A DNA stretch of 64,000 nucleotides, taken from contig NZ_CP150269.1 of NCBI RefSeq assembly GCF_037976825.1, forward strand, positions 6,985,501-7,049,500. The letters run 5' to 3'. The notes under the pieces are model-generated. The model saw nothing but the letters and a program-made list of their open reading frames with translations. It was not told where the DNA came from and did no database searches. The position numbers and the translations under genes are program-made. Position 1 is the first letter of the stretch; each line of letters begins with the position of its first letter. Of the stretch, positions 8,820 to 17,307 are shown in pieces. This stretch comes from Paenibacillus sp. FSL K6-1330 (GTDB lineage Bacteria > Bacillota > Bacilli > Paenibacillales > Paenibacillaceae).

Positions 8820-10373
8820 ATGAACCCATCCAATTCATCGCATCAAGAACTGCCGCAATATCCGGAGTCGCTGTGGAGAGCGACAACGAAACTGCCCACC
8901 TTCCCCCGCTTGGCCGAAGATATTGAGACGGATGTTGCCATTGTCGGAGCCGGCATAACCGGCATTACAACCGCTTATCTGCTTGCCAAGGCAGGCAAAG
9001 ATGTCGTGCTGATCGAAGCAGGGCAAATCCTGAACGGGACCACCGGTCATACAACAGCTAAGGTTACGGCACAGCATGGGCTGATCTATCATGAATTTAT
9101 GCATCATTTTGGGGAGGAGAAGACAAGACTCTATTACGAAGGCAATCGGGAAGCGATTGAATTCATTCGGGATATTATTGGCGGAGACGAAGGGAAATTC
9201 GGGCTGAAGCTGGAGGATGCCTATATCTACGCTCAACAGGAGGACAAGTATCTCTCGAAGCTGGAGGATGAAATCAAAGCCTATGAAAAGCTCGGCATTC
9301 CGGGAGAATGGCAGGATAGCCTTCCCCTGCCTATGCCGATTCGGGGAGCCATTAAGATGCCCGGACAATATCGATTCCACCCTTTGCAATATCTTAAGCA
9401 TCTGACCGAACAATTCCTGAAGCTAGGAGGACGGATCTACGAGAACACGACCATGGATGAAAAGGCCGAAACCGATGGACCGATCACACTCCTGACCAAA
9501 CGGGGCGGTCACCGGATTACTTGCAATTACGCAGTATCGGCCTCTCATTTTCCGTTCATTGACGGGAAAGGACTGTTCTTCACGCGCCTGCATGTGGGAC
9601 GCTCCTATGCCATTGCAGTCAAACCTGAAACCGCTTATCCGGGCGGGATGTATTTAAGCGTGGATCAACCGACCCGTTCCCTGCGGTCCGCTTCTTATGG
9701 CGGTGAGGATTTGGTTATCGTTGGAGGCGAGAATCATCCGACTGGCCGCAGCATCTGCACCCATCAGCATTACGAAAACCTGGAGCTGTTTGCAGGAAAG
9801 CTGCTGGGCGCTTCCGCGATTCCTTATCGCTGGTCGGCCCAGGACCTGATTACCCTGGACAACATGCCTTACATCGGGCCGATCACATCCAATCAGGACC
9901 GGATCTTTGTCGCGACAGGCTTCCGGAAATGGGGCATGACAACAGGAACACTGGCCGCGAATATCATCTGTGATCAAATCTTGGAGAAGGATAACCGTTA
10001 CGCCGACGTCTTCAACCCGTCCCGATTTATCGCAGATCCAAGCATCAAAACATTTGTTGCACAAAATGCTATGGTTGCGAAAGATTTCGTTTCCGGCAAG
10101 TTCGAAATGTCCCATGCTGATATTACCGAGCTGAAGGCAGGCGAAGGCGCCATCGTCCGCCATAACGGTCAGCGCGCCGGGGCTTACAAGGATGATAAGG
10201 GGAATCTCCATCTCGTGGATACGACATGTACCCATCTCGGCTGCGAAGTGGAATGGAATGAGGGCGAACGCTCATGGGATTGCCCTTGTCACGGATCACG
10301 CTACCGTTATAATGGCGAAGTGATTGAAGGGCCGGCCATTGAGCCGTTGAAGCAGTTGGACCCGGAGAGCTAA
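8820..10373 (+). CDS. FAD-dependent oxidoreductase with C-terminal Rieske [2Fe-2S] domain (YhfW-like)
   Basis: Two-domain redox protein of 517 residues. The N-terminal part is a DAO-type flavoprotein with Rossmann motif VAIVGAGITGIT near residue 40. The last 80 residues form a Rieske domain: C470-x-H472 with C475, then C488-x-C490-H491, giving the two Cys and two His cluster ligands and the extra disulphide pair. This architecture is that of B. subtilis YhfW, whose substrate is not established to my knowledge. The start has GAGGAGG 8 nt upstream. The gene stands alone, divergent from the ger operon, and ends in a strong terminator. Confidence 0.92.
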   Translation: MNPSNSSHQELPQYPESLWRATTKLPTFPRLAEDIETDVAIVGAGITGITTAYLLAKAGKDVVLIEAGQILNGTTGHTTAKVTAQHGLIYHEFMHHFGEEKTRLYYEGNREAIEFIRDIIGGDEGKFGLKLEDAYIYAQQEDKYLSKLEDEIKAYEKLGIPGEWQDSLPLPMPIRGAIKMPGQYRFHPLQYLKHLTEQFLKLGGRIYENTTMDEKAETDGPITLLTKRGGHRITCNYAVSASHFPFIDGKGLFFTRLHVGRSYAIAVKPETAYPGGMYLSVDQPTRSLRSASYGGEDLVIVGGENHPTGRSICTHQHYENLELFAGKLLGASAIPYRWSAQDLITLDNMPYIGPITSNQDRIFVATGFRKWGMTTGTLAANIICDQILEKDNRYADVFNPSRFIADPSIKTFVAQNAMVAKDFVSGKFEMSHADITELKAGEGAIVRHNGQRAGAYKDDKGNLHLVDTTCTHLGCEVEWNEGERSWDCPCHGSRYRYNGEVIEGPAIEPLKQLDPES

Positions 10374-10406
10374 GCGGACGCTGCGCTCCCTCAAGGACTC
10401 TAACCT

Positions 10407-10446
10407 AAAAGAAGTGAAGCCCATGCGAGCTTCACTTCTTTTTTTA
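10407..10446 (+). terminator. terminator of the FAD/Rieske gene
   Basis: AAGAAGTGAAGC and GCTTCACTTCTT form a 12-bp stem with an 8-nt loop, followed directly by a T run. Confidence 0.9.
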
Positions 10447-10541
10447 TAACAGGGGACTTCACACCGGAGTGGCCTAAATTCAACCAAAAATAACATATTT
10501 CTGGTATAATAAGCTTACAAATCGTTACGGGAGGGACAGCT

Positions 10542-10730
10542 ATGGTTCTAGGCCCTGAGTATTTGGATCGAATTAAAGAGGACGTCTCGGAGATTAAGGC
10601 AAAGGAGAAGCTGCGCGGTATCCGGCAACAAAGCCTGCTTAGTGATTTTTTAATGACCCTTGCTGCTGCAGGTGCCTTCATTGTGGTGGCTGCCATCTTT
10701 GGTTTTATCTTGTATAACATACGATATTAG
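10542..10730 (+). CDS. small single-pass membrane protein, function unknown
   Basis: A 62-residue product. The N-terminal 35 residues are charged and helical (EYLDRIKEDVSEIKAKEKL), and the rest is one transmembrane helix rich in Ala, Val, Ile and Phe ending in YNIRY. The ATG follows GGGAGGGACAGCT, a good ribosome-binding site, and a hairpin terminator lies about 60 bp downstream, so a real one-gene transcript is likely. Size and shape fit an N-in or C-tail anchored peptide, but I do not recognise a family. Both neighbours are unrelated single genes. Confidence 0.7.
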   Translation: MVLGPEYLDRIKEDVSEIKAKEKLRGIRQQSLLSDFLMTLAAAGAFIVVAAIFGFILYNIRY

Positions 10731-10791
10731 AAGCCCTTCCCCATGCTTCCAAGGTGGTAAGTCTCTGAAGTTTATACTTTCTTGCAAGTCC

Positions 10792-10819
10792 AAAAAGGCA
10801 CCCGTCAGGGTGCCTTTTT
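10792..10819 (+). terminator. terminator after the small membrane protein
   Basis: AAAAAGGCACCC / GGGTGCCTTTTT, a 12-bp stem with a 4-nt loop. It is usable in both directions and so could also serve the leftward HExxH gene. Just upstream (10767-10785) lies GAAGTTTATACTTTCT, matching the core of the 45-bp intergenic repeat described at 44.7 and 59.4 kb. Confidence 0.85.
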
Positions 10820-10858
10820 CATGTTACGACCTGGCCTGGATTAACCTAGTAAGCCAGC

Positions 10859-11311
10859 CTAAGCGATTTCTGGTGCCGGCTCCTCGCGGTAGGCCTCAAG
10901 CGACCGGTCCACGATGACCTGTATAAAATCCGGATCCATATCCTGAATCCATGGCATGGCGTTATTCCAAGCATTTTCCTCGATTTGAAGCGCGATCTGA
11001 TTCTGCTCCCATTCATCCACCGTTCGATCCATCCGGTCACAGAGTTCTGTCAGCATCAGGTCCATCGAATGACCCAGCTCATGTGCGAATACTACCGCAA
11101 AATAGGCATGAAACAGCTCAAGTGTCCCAAACAGCTGCAGACACTGCTGGCGTATGACTTCGGTATACATCGTCACGCTGTGCGAATTCATAACATATTT
11201 CCCGCCGATTAACCGGCCCCCTGGGAAATACGCCTCCATCTCCACGGTGACACTGCTGCCCGACCGACGTAGAAGCTCTTGCGTAATTCGGTTCAGTTCG
11301 GACTTATTCAA
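10859..11311 (-). CDS. putative zinc metallopeptidase-like protein (HExxH)
   Basis: A 150-residue cytoplasmic-looking protein with H77-E78-x-x-H81 in VFAHELGHSMD, a classical zinc-binding helix. An acidic helical tail follows (EWEQNQIALQIEENAW), giving candidate third ligands. No signal peptide or membrane helix is visible. The start is TTG at 11311 with AAAGGGAG about 12 nt upstream; the nearby ATG is out of frame and stops after five codons. The compact size and central HELGH suggest an uncharacterised metallopeptidase-like family. Proteolytic activity is inference only. Confidence 0.7.
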   Translation of the reverse strand: MNKSELNRITQELLRRSGSSVTVEMEAYFPGGRLIGGKYVMNSHSVTMYTEVIRQQCLQLFGTLELFHAYFAVVFAHELGHSMDLMLTELCDRMDRTVDEWEQNQIALQIEENAWNNAMPWIQDMDPDFIQVIVDRSLEAYREEPAPEIA

Positions 11312-11436
11312 TAATGATCATGGCTCCCTTTAAAGATCTAAACATAAACATCATTATAAAAGAACCATATGAAATTGCAACAACCAATATGCCTGCTAGC
11401 TTACTCTAAACCTACCAAAAACCTTTAATTAAGCCA

Positions 11437-11475
11437 AAAAAAAGAAGACCCACTCGCACTCCAATGGGTCTTCTT
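11437..11475 (-). terminator. terminator of the ABC exporter operon
   Basis: On the minus strand AAGAAGACCCA pairs with TGGGTCTTCTT (11 bp) and is followed by a run of seven or more T. It lies 22 bp after the stop of the second ABC gene. Confidence 0.9.
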
Positions 11476-11496
11476 ATGATGGTAATCCTCGCCTCG

Positions 11497-13371
11497 CTAT
11501 CCAGCCTCATGCTGGTCGCTGAATTGACTGTTATACAGGTCCGCATAGAAGCCGCCTTGAGACAGCAGCTCTTCATGGGTTCCTTGCTCGATAATGCTGC
11601 CCTTGTTCATGACCAGAATCAGGTCCGCATCCCGGATCGTGGACAGCCGATGCGCAATGACAAAGCTGGTTCGGTCCTTCATCAGCTCATTCATCGCTTT
11701 CTGGATATAGAGTTCTGTCCGCGTATCCACGCTGCTGGTGGCCTCGTCAAGGATCAGAATCGATGGATTGGCCAGAATGGCACGCGCAATGGTAAGAAGC
11801 TGCTTCTGCCCTTGCGATATGTTGGAGGCCTCCTCGTTCAGAACGGTATCGTAGCCGTCCGGCAGTGTCCGGATGAAGTGATCCGCGTGAGCCGCTTCCG
11901 CCGCTCGGATGATCTCTTGTTCCGTGGCGCCTTCGCGTCCATATCCGATATTGTCCCGGATTGTCCCGTTAAAGAGCCATGTATCCTGCAGCACCATTCC
12001 GAACAGGCTGCGGAGTTCACCGCGTCGAAGAGCCGTAATATCTGTGCCGTCTATCGTAATCTTGCCCTTATTCAGCTCATAGAACCGCATCAGCAGATTA
12101 ATAAGCGTAGTCTTGCCTGCACCGGTCGGGCCGACGATGGCGACAGTTTGCCCGTGCCTTACGTCCACATTCATATCCTCGATCAGAAGCTGGTCTGCTT
12201 TATAGCCGAAACTCACGTTCTCGAAAGACACGTCGCCAAGTGGCTGCTTGAGTGCTGCCGGAGCTGTATGCTCTGACACTTCTTCTTCCTCATCCAGCAC
12301 TTCAAATACGCGCTCTGCCGATGCTATGGTAGATTGAATGACGTTCGCGATATTCGCAAGCTGGGTAATCGGCTGCGTGAATTGGCGTGAATATTGGATG
12401 AATGCTTGAATATCCCCGATCTCAATCGCTCTGCGGGTAACGAGCACGCCGCCGACAACACTGACGATCACATAACCGATATTGCCGACAAAACCCATCA
12501 GCGGCATAATGGTACCCGATATAAACTGGGCTCTCCACCCGGCATCATAGAGTTTATCGTTGACCTCATTAAATTGCTCCATGGATTGTCGTTCCCGGCC
12601 AAAGGCCTTCACCACTTTATGACCTGTGTACATTTCTTCCACATGCCCGTTCAGCTCACCCAAATGCTTCTGCTGAGCCACAAAATGCTTCTGCGAGCGT
12701 TTGGCAACCACAATTGTAACCACCACACTAAGCGGTAGGGTCAGAATAACTACTAATGTCAACAGCGGGCTGATCGTGAGCATCATCACGATGACGCCAA
12801 CCAGCGTGACTATCGAGGTAATCATCTGCGTCAAGCTCTGCTGAAGCGTGCTGCTGATATTGTCCATATCGTTGGTCACCCGGCTCAGCGTTTCCCCATG
12901 TGTCCGAGCGTCGAAATATTTAAGCGGCAAACGACCGAGTTTGTTGTAAACATCCTTACGCAAATCATACACGGTCCGCTGGGCCACGCCAGCCATAACA
13001 TATTGCTGGATGTAAGCAAACAGTGAGCTTAAGAGATACAAGCCTGCAAGCCAGAGCATGATCGTCCGAATCGCGTCAAAATCGATCCCGGCCCCCGGCA
13101 CGCCTTGCATCTTAGCCATGAAGCCTTTGAACAGGATCGTGGTTGCATCCCCCAATATTTTCGGGCTCACGATGCTGAATATCGTACTGAGAATAGCTGC
13201 GATCAAGACGATCATCAGCTTGCCGGTATGCGGTTTGAGATATCGCGTTAACCGGCGAAAAGTGCCTTTGAAATCCTTGGCTTTCTCCCCCGCCATTCCA
13301 GGTCCGTGCGGGCCGCCGCCAAAGGGACCGCCCGGTCCCCGAGGATGTCCTCCCCGTTTCTTCTCACTCAT
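11497..13371 (-). CDS. ABC exporter half-transporter, catalytic subunit of a heterodimer (YfiC/TM288-like)
   Basis: Multidrug/lipid-type exporter subunit of 624 residues: a Gly/Pro-rich N-terminus, six transmembrane helices, then an ATPase domain. Walker A is GPTGAGKTT and Walker B is ILILDEATSSVD with the catalytic glutamate. The signature motif is ISQGQK instead of LSGGQ. In heterodimeric exporters such as TM287/288 the aberrant signature sits in the subunit with the intact Walker B, as here. The ATG overlaps the stop of the partner gene (ATGA), so both subunits are coupled. The MarR regulator upstream probably controls the operon. The substrate is unknown. Confidence 0.92.
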   Translation of the reverse strand: MSEKKRGGHPRGPGGPFGGGPHGPGMAGEKAKDFKGTFRRLTRYLKPHTGKLMIVLIAAILSTIFSIVSPKILGDATTILFKGFMAKMQGVPGAGIDFDAIRTIMLWLAGLYLLSSLFAYIQQYVMAGVAQRTVYDLRKDVYNKLGRLPLKYFDARTHGETLSRVTNDMDNISSTLQQSLTQMITSIVTLVGVIVMMLTISPLLTLVVILTLPLSVVVTIVVAKRSQKHFVAQQKHLGELNGHVEEMYTGHKVVKAFGRERQSMEQFNEVNDKLYDAGWRAQFISGTIMPLMGFVGNIGYVIVSVVGGVLVTRRAIEIGDIQAFIQYSRQFTQPITQLANIANVIQSTIASAERVFEVLDEEEEVSEHTAPAALKQPLGDVSFENVSFGYKADQLLIEDMNVDVRHGQTVAIVGPTGAGKTTLINLLMRFYELNKGKITIDGTDITALRRGELRSLFGMVLQDTWLFNGTIRDNIGYGREGATEQEIIRAAEAAHADHFIRTLPDGYDTVLNEEASNISQGQKQLLTIARAILANPSILILDEATSSVDTRTELYIQKAMNELMKDRTSFVIAHRLSTIRDADLILVMNKGSIIEQGTHEELLSQGGFYADLYNSQFSDQHEAG

Positions 13372-15104
13372 GCGATCTCCTCCTCTGACAGCTGCGAGGT
13401 AACGATTTCGCGGTACACATCGCTGGAAGCCATAAGCTCCTCATGCGTGCCGATTCCGGCTATGCGTCCCTCATCCAGCACAATAATACGGTCAGCGTCC
13501 ATGACGGTGCTTACCCGCTGAGCAACAATCAGAACGGTAGCTTCCGTCGTTTCCTCGCGGAGCGCTGCGCGAAGATTGGCATCCGTCTTGAAATCCAGCG
13601 CCGAGAAGCTGTCGTCAAACACATAAATCTCGGGTCTCCGAACCAGCGCCCTTGCAATCGAGAGCCGCTGCTTCTGACCTCCGGATACGTTGCTGCCGCC
13701 TTGCGAAATCTCGGCATCGTACCCGCCTTCCATGGATGAGATGAAATCGGCCGCCTGGGCAACCTTCGCAGCATGCCGGATTTCCTCGTCCGTCGCATCT
13801 TCTTTACCATAGCGGATATTCTCCGCGATCGTTCCGGTGAAGAGCAGCGCCTTCTGCGGCACGAATCCGATCCGGTTCCGCAGGTTCTCCTGCATCATGT
13901 CCCGGATATCCGTACCATTGACGAGGATCCGCCCCGAGGTCACGTCATAGAAACGAGGGATTAAGCTGATCAGCGTCGATTTACCCGAACCGGTTCCGCC
14001 GATAATGGCGGTGATTTCACCCGGCCCGGCATGGAAGGAAATATCGGATATGGCGGGCTCCTCTGCACCCGGATAATAGAAGGTCACATCCTGGAATTCA
14101 ATCGATCCGTGCTCCACGCCGGTATCGGCCGGTTGCTTCGGATCATGGATCTCCGGCATCATGTTCAACACCTCATTGATCCGAACCGCCGATGCCTGTG
14201 CACGCGGAATCATGACAAACATGACGGATAGCATGATGAGAGAGAACATGATCATCATCGCGTATTGGAGAAATGCCATAAGGTCACCGACCTTCATGTG
14301 GCCACTATCGATTCGCAGCCCCCCGAACCAAACAATCGCCAGCGTTGCAAAGTTCATGACCAGCATCATGACAGGCATCATCGCACCCATGATTTTATTC
14401 ACTTTGATGGAGGTGGCTGTCAAATCCTCATTCGCATCATTAAAACGGACGGTTTCATGATTCATCCGGTTAAATGAACGAATGACCCGGATTCCGGTCA
14501 GATTCTCCCTTAGCACGCGGCTCAGTGTATCGATCTTCACCTGGATCGCTTTAAAGAGCGGAATCCCCTTTTTGGCGATGAGGAAAATAGCCAGGGCCAG
14601 AATCGGCAGGACGATGAGAAGTACCGTGGTCAATCCAGGGTCTCTCGATACGGCCATTATAATGCCCCCGATACACATCATCGGCGCAAGCGCCATCATG
14701 CGAAGGATCATGATCGTGACCTGCTGCACCTGCGTAATGTCGTTCGTTGTACGGGTAATTAGGGATGCCGTACCGATCTTGTCAAATTCCTGCAGCGTGA
14801 AATTCTCTACATGGGAGAAGACGCGTCCCCGAACAATTTTCCCGAATCCCGTAGCTGATTTGGATGCCAAATAACTTGCGGCAATGGAGCACAACATGCC
14901 CCCAGCTGCTACCAGGAGCATAAAGCCGCCCACACGCCAAATGTAAGGCACATCTCCCTTCACGATGCCGATATCCACGATGTCCGCCATCAAGGTTGGC
15001 AGGTAAAGATCAGACAGACACTGGAAAAATGTGAACAGCAGGACAAAAATGACCGCTGTCCGGTACGGTTTCAAATAGTGAAACAGTTTTAACAAATTCC
15101 CCAC
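13368..15104 (-). CDS. ABC exporter half-transporter, degenerate-site subunit (YfiB/TM287-like)
   Basis: Partner subunit of 578 residues with six membrane helices and an ATPase domain. Walker A is GGTGSGKST and the signature is the canonical VSGGQKQR. The residue after the Walker B aspartate is D rather than E (YVFDDSFSALD), so one composite ATP site is predicted to bind but hydrolyse poorly. The first gene after marR: its GTG at 15104 starts 2 nt after the marR stop. A TTG at 15095, better spaced from AGGGGTGG, is an equally good start and begins MLKLFHYLKPY. It overlaps the next ABC gene by 4 bp. Confidence 0.92.
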   Translation of the reverse strand: MGNLLKLFHYLKPYRTAVIFVLLFTFFQCLSDLYLPTLMADIVDIGIVKGDVPYIWRVGGFMLLVAAGGMLCSIAASYLASKSATGFGKIVRGRVFSHVENFTLQEFDKIGTASLITRTTNDITQVQQVTIMILRMMALAPMMCIGGIIMAVSRDPGLTTVLLIVLPILALAIFLIAKKGIPLFKAIQVKIDTLSRVLRENLTGIRVIRSFNRMNHETVRFNDANEDLTATSIKVNKIMGAMMPVMMLVMNFATLAIVWFGGLRIDSGHMKVGDLMAFLQYAMMIMFSLIMLSVMFVMIPRAQASAVRINEVLNMMPEIHDPKQPADTGVEHGSIEFQDVTFYYPGAEEPAISDISFHAGPGEITAIIGGTGSGKSTLISLIPRFYDVTSGRILVNGTDIRDMMQENLRNRIGFVPQKALLFTGTIAENIRYGKEDATDEEIRHAAKVAQAADFISSMEGGYDAEISQGGSNVSGGQKQRLSIARALVRRPEIYVFDDSFSALDFKTDANLRAALREETTEATVLIVAQRVSTVMDADRIIVLDEGRIAGIGTHEELMASSDVYREIVTSQLSEEEIA

Positions 15105-15106
15105 CC

Positions 15107-15667
15107 CTACTCATTGTCTGAAGTCGTTTCGTTCGTTTTGTGCTTTTGCTCGTGAAATTGATACACCTTCGTTAACAGCTCCGTCAGTTTGACGCTGTCC
15201 TCTTCTCCTAGAAATTCCACCAGCTCGTTAAAGTTGTTTCTGACGTTCTGATAGGTTTCCTGGACAACGCGATTCCCTTCCTCCGTAAGCTGCACACGCA
15301 CCGCACGTCGATCCTGTACATCCATCACCCGCTCCACCAGACCTTTGCTCTCCAGAGCGTTAATAAATTGAGTGATCGTCGGTGACGTAACATTCATCAT
15401 GCTGCTGATTTCGGACACTTTCATGCCAGGACCGTCAGGCACGATATGATGTTTAAGTCCCATCAGAACGCGAATCTCGCCAGGCGTATAGCCGGAAATC
15501 AAGTGCCGATCCCATTCCTGCTTATGGAACATGCGAATGCTGTACAAGAGCCTGCCTGCTACGCTATCTTCTCGCCGGCCAGCCTTCATGCACAGCCCTT
15601 CCCGCGAATCTTTTTCCTCTTTCCCGTTGTTCTCTTTAGGTAAATCTGGATGTATATTCTCTTCCAT
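15107..15667 (-). CDS. MarR-family transcriptional regulator of the ABC operon
   Basis: Winged-helix repressor-type protein of 186 residues. The MarR core starts near residue 38 (AGRLLYSIRMFHKQEW). It contains the recognition region VSEISSMMNVTSPTITQFINALESKG and the wing DVQDRRAVRVQLTEEG. A 30-residue hydrophilic N-terminal extension precedes it. The start codon follows AGAGGTGG with good spacing, so the extension is probably genuine. It is the first gene of a three-gene operon with the two ABC subunits, the usual arrangement for MarR-controlled, ligand-inducible drug export (inference). Confidence 0.92.
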   Translation of the reverse strand: MEENIHPDLPKENNGKEEKDSREGLCMKAGRREDSVAGRLLYSIRMFHKQEWDRHLISGYTPGEIRVLMGLKHHIVPDGPGMKVSEISSMMNVTSPTITQFINALESKGLVERVMDVQDRRAVRVQLTEEGNRVVQETYQNVRNNFNELVEFLGEEDSVKLTELLTKVYQFHEQKHKTNETTSDNE

Positions 15668-15789
15668 GGTCCACCTCTTTTCTGCAACTACTTAAGCAAA
15701 TAGATAGTCTGCCAATTTATTTGGTTTCCTAACTATATACCCGAAGAAGACCGAAGTCAAATCGACTCCGGACCTCTCAATAACATCCA

Positions 15790-16902
15790 TTATTCGTCAT
15801 CGTACAAAAGCTGCTGGTAGTTCCCTTTGCGGTCTCTCTCGCTCTTCCGCGAGGACTTGCCTGAGCTCTTATTCTGGCGGCGGGTGCTGACCCTCTCCTT
15901 ACTGGCAATATAGGCGAGCTCCCGCTCCGTCTTCTTGTAGTTCGCATATCGTTTCGCATCCAGCGTTCCGTCTTTCAGCGCTTCCTGCACCGCACAGCCG
16001 GCCTCCGTCTCATGGCGGCAATCCTGGAACCGGCACTGCTGCACCAGCGCCGAAACATCCGCAAAGGTTGCCTCGAACCCTTCTTCCGAATCCCACAGCT
16101 GCAGCTCCCGCATGCCTGGCGTATCCACCATAATCGCGCCTCCCGGCAGCACGAAAAGCTCCCGGTGCGTCGTGGTATGCCGTCCCCTTGCGTCCTCCTC
16201 ACGTATCCCCTGAACCCGCTGCAGCTCCTGACCGGACAGCCAGTTCAGGAGGGTGGATTTACCGGCCCCCGAGGTACCCGTAATGGCAATCGTCTTCCCC
16301 TGTATCAGATAAGGCTGCAGCTGCTTCTTTCCTTGATCCATCAAGGAGCTCACCGCATGAACCGGCACGCCCGGTGCAACAGCCTCTACCTGTGCGACAT
16401 AATCTTCCGGCGATTCACATAGATCCGCCTTGGTAAGCAGCACAACCGGTGTGGCTCCGCTCTCCCAGACCGCAATCAGGTAGCGTTCAATCCGGCGAAC
16501 ACTAAAATCCTTGTTGAGTGCGTTAATGATAAACACGGTATCCATGTTCGCGGCAATGATCTGCTCATCCGGCACGCTTCCTGCTTCCTTGCGCGTCACA
16601 GCAGATTGGCGGGGGAGCAACTTATGAATGACGGCACGAGATTCCCCTTGCAGCGGTTCCACCATGACCCAATCGCCAACAGCGGGAAAGTCGCTTTTGC
16701 TGGCTGCCTCGTATTCGTATTTGCCCGTAACAATCGCGGACTGCTCTCCCTCTTGCGTGATAATGCGGTATTGCTTCGAGAATTGGGCTGTGATGCGTGC
16801 CGGTGCCAGCGCTTTATCCTGCTGCGGGATCTGCTCAGCCAGCAAAGCCCAATGTTCATTCCATCCATATACTTGTAGCGTAGTCATGTCTTGTTTAGTC
16901 AA
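15790..16902 (-). CDS. rsgA: ribosome small-subunit biogenesis GTPase RsgA
   Basis: Circularly permuted GTPase that helps mature the 30S subunit. After an OB-fold N-terminal domain come G4 (LLTKADLC), G1 (GTSGAGKSTLLNWL) and G3 (DTPGMREL) in the permuted order, then the zinc-finger residues C-x4-C-x-H-x5-C (QCRFQDCRHETEAGC). The basic C-terminal tail suits rRNA contact. The start is TTG at 16902, 10 nt after AAGGGG; an ATG five codons later lacks a clear ribosome-binding site. The gene stands apart from the usual prkC/rpe cluster and may be a paralogue. It lies directly behind two tandem terminators and a micro-ORF, which suggests attenuation. Confidence 0.92.
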   Translation of the reverse strand: MTKQDMTTLQVYGWNEHWALLAEQIPQQDKALAPARITAQFSKQYRIITQEGEQSAIVTGKYEYEAASKSDFPAVGDWVMVEPLQGESRAVIHKLLPRQSAVTRKEAGSVPDEQIIAANMDTVFIINALNKDFSVRRIERYLIAVWESGATPVVLLTKADLCESPEDYVAQVEAVAPGVPVHAVSSLMDQGKKQLQPYLIQGKTIAITGTSGAGKSTLLNWLSGQELQRVQGIREEDARGRHTTTHRELFVLPGGAIMVDTPGMRELQLWDSEEGFEATFADVSALVQQCRFQDCRHETEAGCAVQEALKDGTLDAKRYANYKKTERELAYIASKERVSTRRQNKSSGKSSRKSERDRKGNYQQLLYDDE

Positions 16903-16948
16903 ATTCGTGATATCCCCTTATCGTTATTGGATTGGTTGTTATCAAACA

Positions 16949-16976
16949 CAAAAAAACCGCAGATTTGTATCCGCGG
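16949..16976 (-). terminator. second hairpin terminator upstream of rsgA
   Basis: On the minus strand CCGCGGAT / ATCTGCGG (8 bp, one G-U pair) with a 4-nt loop is followed by seven T. It lies only about 45 nt before the rsgA start, leaving little room for a separate promoter. Confidence 0.75.
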
Positions 16977-17068
16977 CTGATCTGAATCTATGCAAGAAGA
17001 AGGCATCAACCCCCATACAGCCTACAGTCAAGCCGTTAAAGGTCGTACCAAGCCCTTAATATAGACAC

Positions 17069-17108
17069 AAAAAACCCGCAGGATACCAAGTACGGTCTCC
17101 TGCGGGTT
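17069..17108 (-). terminator. terminator of the 20-codon ORF transcript
   Basis: On the minus strand AACCCGCAGGA / TCCTGCGGGTT (11 bp) is followed by six T. The loop side extends by an ACC/GGT pairing. GAGACC in the 5' arm is complementary to GGTCTC inside the upstream micro-ORF (plus-strand 17182-17187), so a competing antiterminator helix is possible. Confidence 0.88.
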
Positions 17109-17162
17109 CTTGAGTATGGAGTAAAAGACAAGTATGTTTACATGCCTTATACCCCTATACCA

Positions 17163-17225
17163 TTAGAATTTCCCGTCCAAAGAGACCAACGTCAATGCGA
17201 CCCATCCACTATGCATCATAACCAT
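17163..17225 (-). CDS. 20-codon small ORF with own promoter and terminator (micropeptide or leader peptide)
   Basis: Encodes MVMMHSGWVALTLVSLDGKF. Three independent signals support it: a consensus promoter (TTGACA, 17 bp, TATAAT) about 40 bp upstream, a strong GAAGGAGG ribosome-binding site 10 nt before the ATG, and an intrinsic terminator 55 nt after the stop. The predicted transcript is about 190 nt. The peptide is hydrophobic in its centre, with no Cys and no signal-peptide charge. It could be a leader peptide controlling read-through into rsgA, or an independent micropeptide. I recognise no homologue. Confidence 0.6.
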   Translation of the reverse strand: MVMMHSGWVALTLVSLDGKF

Positions 17226-17263
17226 TTGACATCAGCCTCCTTCAGCTAAATTAATATATCCGT

Positions 17264-17292
17264 ATTATAGGGGTCATATTTCCAGGTGTCAA
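17264..17292 (-). promoter_or_regulatory. consensus sigma-A promoter for the 20-codon ORF
   Basis: On the minus strand TTGACA (17287-17292) and TATAAT (17264-17269) are separated by exactly 17 bp. Both hexamers match the consensus perfectly. The predicted start near 17257 leaves a 32-nt leader before the small ORF. The -35 box begins 16 bp after the helicase stop codon. Confidence 0.88.
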
Positions 17293-17307
17293 CATCTCAT
17301 GCAAAAA

